Assembly: GCA_023525715.1 (NCBI GenBank)
Contig: CM042011.1
Span: 2,143,501-2,207,500 of the forward strand
Direction: 5' to 3'
Length of the DNA stretch: 64,000 bases
Origin: Cichorium intybus
Lineage: Eukaryota; Streptophyta; Magnoliopsida; Asterales; Asteraceae
Below are positions 61,245-64,000 of the stretch, in pieces. Made by a program: the position numbers and the translations under genes. Numbering within the stretch: position 1 is the stretch's first letter; every line of letters begins with the position of its first letter. The notes below the pieces were generated by a model. That model did no database searches, was not told the DNA's origin, and saw only the letters and a list, made by a program, of their open reading frames with translations.

Positions 61245-61540
61245 TGTTGGAGTTAATTCAGAATAATGAGTAAATGGGAAATTTGGGAAACTTGCATTTA
61301 ACTTAAGTTATCGTTAGTTTTTCAGTTTTGATAGGTTATGTTTTACTTTTAATATAACTACGAGATAACATGAGATGTTTATTTTAAGTTCTTCCTTAAT
61401 TTTCTGATTAAACTCTTGTAGATCAAGTAATTCGAGTTAATTCCTTTGTTCTCTGTTTCTTGCCTCTGTCCCTTATTTTTTGTATTTTGTTTCACATATG
61501 TACCTCGTGCACCAAGGTAAACCAAACTCTTTTGCTTACA
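61245..61540 (+). repeat. 5' LTR of a plus-strand Copia element (296 bp)
   Basis: It starts TGTTGGAGTT and ends TTGCTTACA, and is followed by a diverged tRNA-Met PBS, TGGTATTAGAGC, at 61543-61554. No 3' partner is in the window. Confidence 0.75.
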
Positions 61541-61594
61541 ATTGGTATTAGAGCAACAACCTGGTTTCAATAATCAAACAAGTTTAGCCTCGAC

Positions 61595-62919
61595 ATGGGA
61601 GGTTTGAAGATTTAGCACCCTAAGTTGTCTAAAAGAAACTACGTTGCCTTAGCTTTAAAAGATGAAGGTCTTTCTGCATGCTCAAAGAAGTTTGGGATGC
61701 CATAAAACCAAAGAATCCTTAAAACCCCCTCAATGTGAAGAAATAAAAAATAACACTTGCCGCCATGTATCATGGAATTCTTGAAGACTTGTTGTTTTCA
61801 ATCATGGAGAAGCAAACAACGTAGGAAGCATTTGATACCTTAAAGCAAACAACAGGGTAAGGGCTGCGAATAGCCAAACCCAAAAGACTGAATTCGAAAT
61901 CCTAAACATGAAGAAAATAAAAACCATATATGATTTCGCCAAGAAGGTAAATAACTTAGTGAGCAACATCCGGGCCTTGGGAGATACCATGGATGAGTTA
62001 TATGTTGTGAAAAAATTGCTTCGTGTTATATTAGGAAAGTTTAACCAAATTACAATAGAGCAATTTGTGAATCTTGAAACAATGACGATCAAGAAAGTTA
62101 TTGGGAGATTGAAAGATCACAAAGAAATGGTGCAAGGCCAAACTAAAACCGATGAAATAAAATTATTACTTAATCATCAGGAATGGCTTGATAGGTCAAA
62201 GAAACAAGGCGACAAGGAATAATAGTCGTTGTTAACATATAAGGAGTAGCTTAAGCGTAACCTTGGTTGAGGCCGTGAAAGTGGCAGTAACAATAGCAAC
62301 CGGGGAGTCGGAGCGGTGGTCCTTCCCAAGAACAAAGAGGAGGTTGCAGTTCGTTCCAGAATCATGATAAAACCAAGATACATCGCTATAACTGTCAAGA
62401 TTACAGTCACTATGCTACCGAATGCAATAATCGACGACGAGAGCAGAATCAAAAGGCTAATCTAGCACAAGTAAATGATGATTAATGAGCTGACTTAACT
62501 TTCTGTTGACAGTTAAGAACATAAGTGAATCATGCAAAGAAGTGTTCTTAAAAGAAGTATGGTACCTAGATCATGGAGCAAGCAACCACATGACATGGGA
62601 TAGTAAAAAGTTTCACAATCTTTATTAAACCGTCACCATATATGTGAGGTCTGGAGATGGCTCAAAAGTTCGAATAGAATGAAAAGGATCCATCACATTC
62701 TAGTGTAATAATGGTGAAAACGTGTGCTACAAGAAGTGTACTATATAACCAATTTATGTAGTAGCATCATTAGTTTGGGACAACTTACTGAAAATGGTGA
62801 CAAAATTCTCATACATGGTGTGTTTCTTTGGGTTCACGACAAGGATGGAATACTTTTGATGAAAATAAGCCGCTCCTTGAATCGTCTGTATAAAATTTTG
62901 TTACGCCAAGATGTATTGC
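61595..62919 (+). pseudogene. Copia gag-protease-pre-integrase, decayed and cut off
   Basis: The start 'MGGLKI' at 61595 meets a stop at once. The longest piece (61908-62222) is the gag middle ('FAKKVNNLVSNIRALGDTMD', 'QFVNLETMTIKKVIGRLK'). A zinc knuckle 'CYNCQDYSHYATEC' lies near 62385, protease 'WYLDHGASNHMTWDS' (D-H-G in place of D-S/N-G) near 62560, and pre-integrase 'ITNLCSSIISLGQLTENG' at 62724-62910. It ends where a different LTR begins at 62920, so integrase and RT are missing. Confidence 0.8.
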
Positions 62920-63551
62920 TGTAACCCCACATTTTTTGGTAAGAAAGTTTAATCTATATTAAAAGGAATTTGTAAAATAATATATCGTAGGGTGTAATCT
63001 TATGTATGTAAATGGCTGGTTTGAATGAAGTGTTAGTGTGGTCCTGTGTAAATAGGTAATTGACACGACAAAATGAAAACAATTGGCATTATGTCCGGTC
63101 TATACGTCATGTAGGATTGGGTGAACGCAACATGTAGTAAGTTGAATGCTACAAAAGAAACAAAATGCAAAAGTGTAATGCTATCTTAAAAAAACTAGAC
63201 TAAACTAGACGTGTGGGGCGAGGAGCATGTCACGTGGAGCTACGTGACACGTCAAGCTTACCCACACTACGTATATAGTCAGGCAGGGTTAGTATGATGA
63301 ACGAGTTAATTCAGTCATTTAGCTCTAATACTCAAATTTTCGTTGGACAGAACTAAGGATGGCGAGTTGATGAGTTTTGGTGAATTATTGAAGGACAAAA
63401 ACAAATTTGAAGGTGTGGAACTCAAGGAAGTGCAACTAACCACTAATCAATGTATAATTCTTTTGTGCTAAGTATTGATTTGGGTTTTAAACCCTAGAAA
63501 GTAAATTTGATGAGACTTTTGGTAAATAAGTCGGGGTTTGTGCCCCTTACA
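62920..63551 (+). repeat. LTR of a second, probably Gypsy-type element (632 bp)
   Basis: TGTAACCCC...CCCCTTACA ends are typical of plant Gypsy LTRs. A PBS-like TGATATCAAA (63558-63567) follows, two G-to-A changes away from TGGTATCAGA. No matching duplication flanks it (ATTGC against ACTAT), so the left junction may be a recombination product. The boundary assignment is provisional. Confidence 0.5.
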
Positions 63552-63973
<422 letters not shown>

Positions 63974-64000
63974 CAATGTAGGTTGATTGTGACGGAAGTA

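Overview
The window is AT-rich nuclear DNA from a flowering plant, most likely a eudicot. Genes carry short GT..AG introns, the five intact protein-coding genes are plant families, and most of the rest is nested transposable elements. Several repeat families (a reverse transcriptase with a 'FAFDTFGFLAPEAV' tail, a SANT-like ORF, the Copia gag types) remind me of the daisy family (Asteraceae). That placement is recall, not proof.

Layout. 1-4684: a minus-strand Copia element runs off the left edge, and its LTR is split by a young 2.57-kb non-autonomous Copia element (1846-4419) that keeps gag-protease but lacks integrase, RT and RNase H. 5285-8369: two minus-strand genes, an NDR1/HIN1-like LEA_2 membrane protein and a two-exon NRT3/NAR2 nitrate-transporter partner, separated by a TIR element built of GTTCG words. 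9060-11914: a non-autonomous Helitron. 13903-15505: a five-exon GDSL esterase/lipase. 16411-18939: a nine-exon chloroplast sensor kinase (CSK). 19474-21931: a decayed RT element with zinc finger, RT and nuclease-like tail, carrying a 47-nt inverted templated copy. 23526-24440: a SANT-domain PIF/Harbinger-like pseudogene. 25184-25451: a MITE. 26219-27809: a two-exon GT17 glycosyltransferase gene. 28526-29818: a long inverted-repeat element with a PIF-type MITE inside it. 32053-35748: a second Helitron carrying same-sense pieces of a class II histone deacetylase gene, probably an ERdj2/SEC63 gene, and an unrecognised three-exon gene. 35749-40385: gene-free. 40386-43107: a Copia ruin. 45510-45795: a second copy of the PIF-type MITE. 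49690-58655: an En/Spm transposase remnant split by an 8.46-kb Tekay-like Ty3/Gypsy element with a 1391-codon gag-pol frame and a truncated 5' LTR. 59020-59165: a possible SINE. 61245-63551: a Copia 5' end followed by another LTR. 63835-63970: a long (TA)n tract at the right edge.

The cellular genes do not form a pathway. They are single genes on both strands: nitrate uptake (NRT3), plastid redox signalling (CSK), lipid/ester hydrolysis (GDSL), N-glycan-type transfer (GT17) and a membrane LEA_2 protein. Transposition dominates the window: at least four insertions lie inside other elements, which gives a relative order of events. The observations most worth following are the gene-capturing Helitron, the pol-less but recently mobile Copia element, the RT/nuclease element with its template-switch scar, and the Gypsy element whose 5' LTR lost its PBS end.
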